This document shows positions 6,622 through 7,550 of a DNA stretch of 7,550 bases, piece after piece. Positions within the stretch are counted from its first letter, which is position 1, and every line of letters starts with the position of its first letter. The DNA comes from an uncultured Chlorobiaceae bacterium (GTDB lineage Bacteria; Bacteroidota; Chlorobiia; Chlorobiales; Chlorobiaceae), in assembly GCA_903917955.1 (NCBI GenBank), contig CAIXCO010000187.1, positions 1 to 7,550 of the forward strand, read 5' to 3'. The translations under genes and the position numbers were made by a program. The notes under the pieces were generated by a model that did not search any database, was not told the DNA's origin, and saw only the letters and a list, made by a program, of their open reading frames with translations.

Positions 6622-6665
6622 AAAAAATACCGCAAAAACATCTCGGAATTACGGTATGTTTTTTT
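6622..6665 (+). terminator. hairpin with T-run in the leader of the lipoate-family gene (possible attenuator)
   Basis: Bases 6622-6632 (AAAAAATACCG) pair with 6652-6662 (CGGTATGTTTT) at 10 of 11 positions, around a 19-base loop. Seven T residues (6659-6665) close the structure on the plus strand. The compact part is a 6-bp stem with only three G-C pairs, followed by G and T7. It ends 35 bases before the ATG of the lipoate-family gene. No upstream plus-strand gene needs terminating here, because ddl runs the other way. If it works at all it would act as an attenuator or a DNA operator. The low G-C content and long loop make it weak. Confidence 0.3.
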
Positions 6666-6685
6666 GCTGAACGCAGGGAGTACCC

Positions 6686-6693
6686 GGAAGGAG
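6686..6693 (+). promoter_or_regulatory. Shine-Dalgarno of the lipoate/octanoate transferase gene
   Basis: GGAAGGAG ends 7 bases before the ATG at 6701. It is a strong, well-placed ribosome binding site and fixes the start codon. Confidence 0.8.
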
Positions 6694-6700
6694 TTGTACA

Positions 6701-7516
6701 ATGGTGAATACTTTTTTCTCAAAGGTTTATTGTCTCGACTCAGGCTTCCATACCGGTGAAGAGAATATGGCCTTTGACCGGCAGTTGATGGCTGCATTTC
6801 TTGATGGCAGGTTTCAGCAGTGCTATGGCCACGACAGTTGCCTCTGGCGCTTTTATGGCTGGCACCCTCATGCTGTTACCGTGGGGTATAATCAGGATAT
6901 TTCAGGTATTGACCTGCTCAAATGCCGTTCTGAGGGTATTGACGTTGTCAGAAGGCCTACCGGTGGCAGGGCAGTTTTTCATGCAGAGGAATTTACCTAC
7001 AGCTTTTTTGCAGAGTCTCTGGCACAAAACTCCGATCTGTACCGTATGGTGCACGAAGTTATCCAGCTTGCTCTCGAAACTCTTGGTATTCATGCGGGCT
7101 TTTGCCGCTCCACCCTTTCCCGTCATCAGGGTGATGCTGCGTCCAGAGCGGTTAGTTGTTTTACCGCATCGGCCCGTTATGAGCTTCAGGTAGACGGACG
7201 GAAACTGGTTGGTTCTGCACAACGCCGGAGCCACAATATTCTTTTGCAGCATGGATCACTTCCACTCTCGGCGCGACACAAAGAGCTTTGCTCCCTCATG
7301 ACGCTTTCTGGCGAGAAGGCTTTCGAAGAGATTGTGGATGAAATGGAGCGGAAAACCACCTCTCTTGAGGAGATTCTCGGCTACATTCCCGACTATGCCG
7401 ATCTCAGTGCGTTGATGCGCTCAGCGGCAGGGAAGCTGCATGGCGTCGAAACCGTGGAGCTTTCTCTGTGCGATTTGCAGGATATTTTGGAAGATCAGGA
7501 ACATTTAATCCATTAA
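6701..7516 (+). CDS. lipoate/octanoate transferase family protein, probably LipM-type octanoyltransferase
   Basis: A cytoplasmic enzyme of the biotin/lipoate A/B protein ligase fold (271 aa). It opens with LDSGFHTGEENMAFDRQLM (12-30), the usual DSG...NMA-D start of this family. The substrate-binding loop is VVRRPTGGRAVFH (82-94), and ELQVDGRKLVGSAQRR (161-176) supplies the conserved lysine (Lys168). QHGSLPL (183-189) follows. Cys153 in SCFTASARYEL (152-162) sits where LipM-type octanoyltransferases have their acyl-thioester cysteine (Cys150 in B. subtilis LipM, from memory). This, the RRPTGGRAV version of the loop, and the absence of an extra LplA-like C-terminal domain favour transfer of octanoate from octanoyl-ACP to a lipoyl domain such as GcvH over ATP-dependent lipoate ligation. 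A lipoate-protein ligase remains possible. It runs divergently from ddl. Confidence 0.85.
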   Translation: MVNTFFSKVYCLDSGFHTGEENMAFDRQLMAAFLDGRFQQCYGHDSCLWRFYGWHPHAVTVGYNQDISGIDLLKCRSEGIDVVRRPTGGRAVFHAEEFTYSFFAESLAQNSDLYRMVHEVIQLALETLGIHAGFCRSTLSRHQGDAASRAVSCFTASARYELQVDGRKLVGSAQRRSHNILLQHGSLPLSARHKELCSLMTLSGEKAFEEIVDEMERKTTSLEEILGYIPDYADLSALMRSAAGKLHGVETVELSLCDLQDILEDQEHLIH

Positions 7517-7528
7517 GAAGTAGTCATT

Positions 7529-7550
7529 ATGAACAGAAGTGCCCAGCAGA
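7529..7550 (+). CDS. possible start of the next plus-strand gene (partial)
   Basis: An ATG 13 bases after the lipoate-family stop codon opens a frame reading MNRSAQQ up to the window edge. A weak purine stretch (AAGAAG, 7515-7520) lies 8 bases upstream. Seven codons are too few to identify a product, and the short spacing suggests an operon partner. It could also be a chance frame. Confidence 0.35.

Noticed and set aside
6594..6797. 67-codon minus-strand frame across the spacer and the lipoate-gene start
   Set aside because: It overlaps the well-supported plus-strand gene and its Shine-Dalgarno, shows no known motif and has a biased, shadow-like composition.
6902..7252. 116-codon minus-strand frame inside the lipoate-family gene
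   Set aside because: It is antisense to a gene with clear catalytic motifs and lacks any supporting signal.

Overview
The window looks like an ordinary chromosomal stretch of a Gram-negative bacterium. Protein style suggests a green sulfur bacterium (Chlorobiaceae) or close relative: the Ddl N-terminus, the small TPR gene directly after ddl, and an outer-membrane factor / MacA / split MacB cluster. This assignment is from memory of family sequences and was not checked by a search. Base composition is moderate, roughly half G+C, and coding density is high. No tRNA, rRNA, CRISPR array, insertion sequence, integrase or phage gene was seen.

Layout. From base 6431 leftward to base 1, everything is on the minus strand. 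The order of transcription is ddl (D-alanine--D-alanine ligase), a small TPR protein, a TolC-type outer-membrane factor, a MacA-type periplasmic adaptor, a MacB-type ATPase, a MacB-type permease, and the first 11 codons of what looks like a second permease cut by the window edge. Genes overlap by ATGA or nearly touch at almost every junction. The one real gap is 124 bp (4653-4776), between the TPR gene and the outer-membrane factor, and it may hold a promoter for the efflux block. To the right, on the plus strand, a lipoate/octanoate-transferase family gene (6701-7516) runs divergently from ddl, and a possible next gene starts at 7529.

How the genes fit together. The outer-membrane factor, adaptor, ATPase and permease(s) make a complete MacAB-TolC-like tripartite machine. 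The ATPase powers permeases in the inner membrane, and the adaptor bridges them to the outer-membrane channel. Its substrate cannot be read from sequence; drugs, lipids, peptides and other envelope molecules are all possible. Ddl makes the D-Ala-D-Ala end of the peptidoglycan precursor. The lipoate-family enzyme carries the cysteine and lysine motifs of a LipM-type octanoyltransferase and probably attaches octanoate to lipoyl-domain proteins such as GcvH.

The 269-bp divergent spacer 6432-6700 is the most structured non-coding part. It holds a perfect 9-bp inverted repeat in the ddl leader, a second palindrome near its middle, and a hairpin followed by seven T residues just ahead of the lipoate gene. 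Two of these structures share the octamer AAAATACC. I found no convincing novel system; the findings are modest regulatory and gene-organisation observations.
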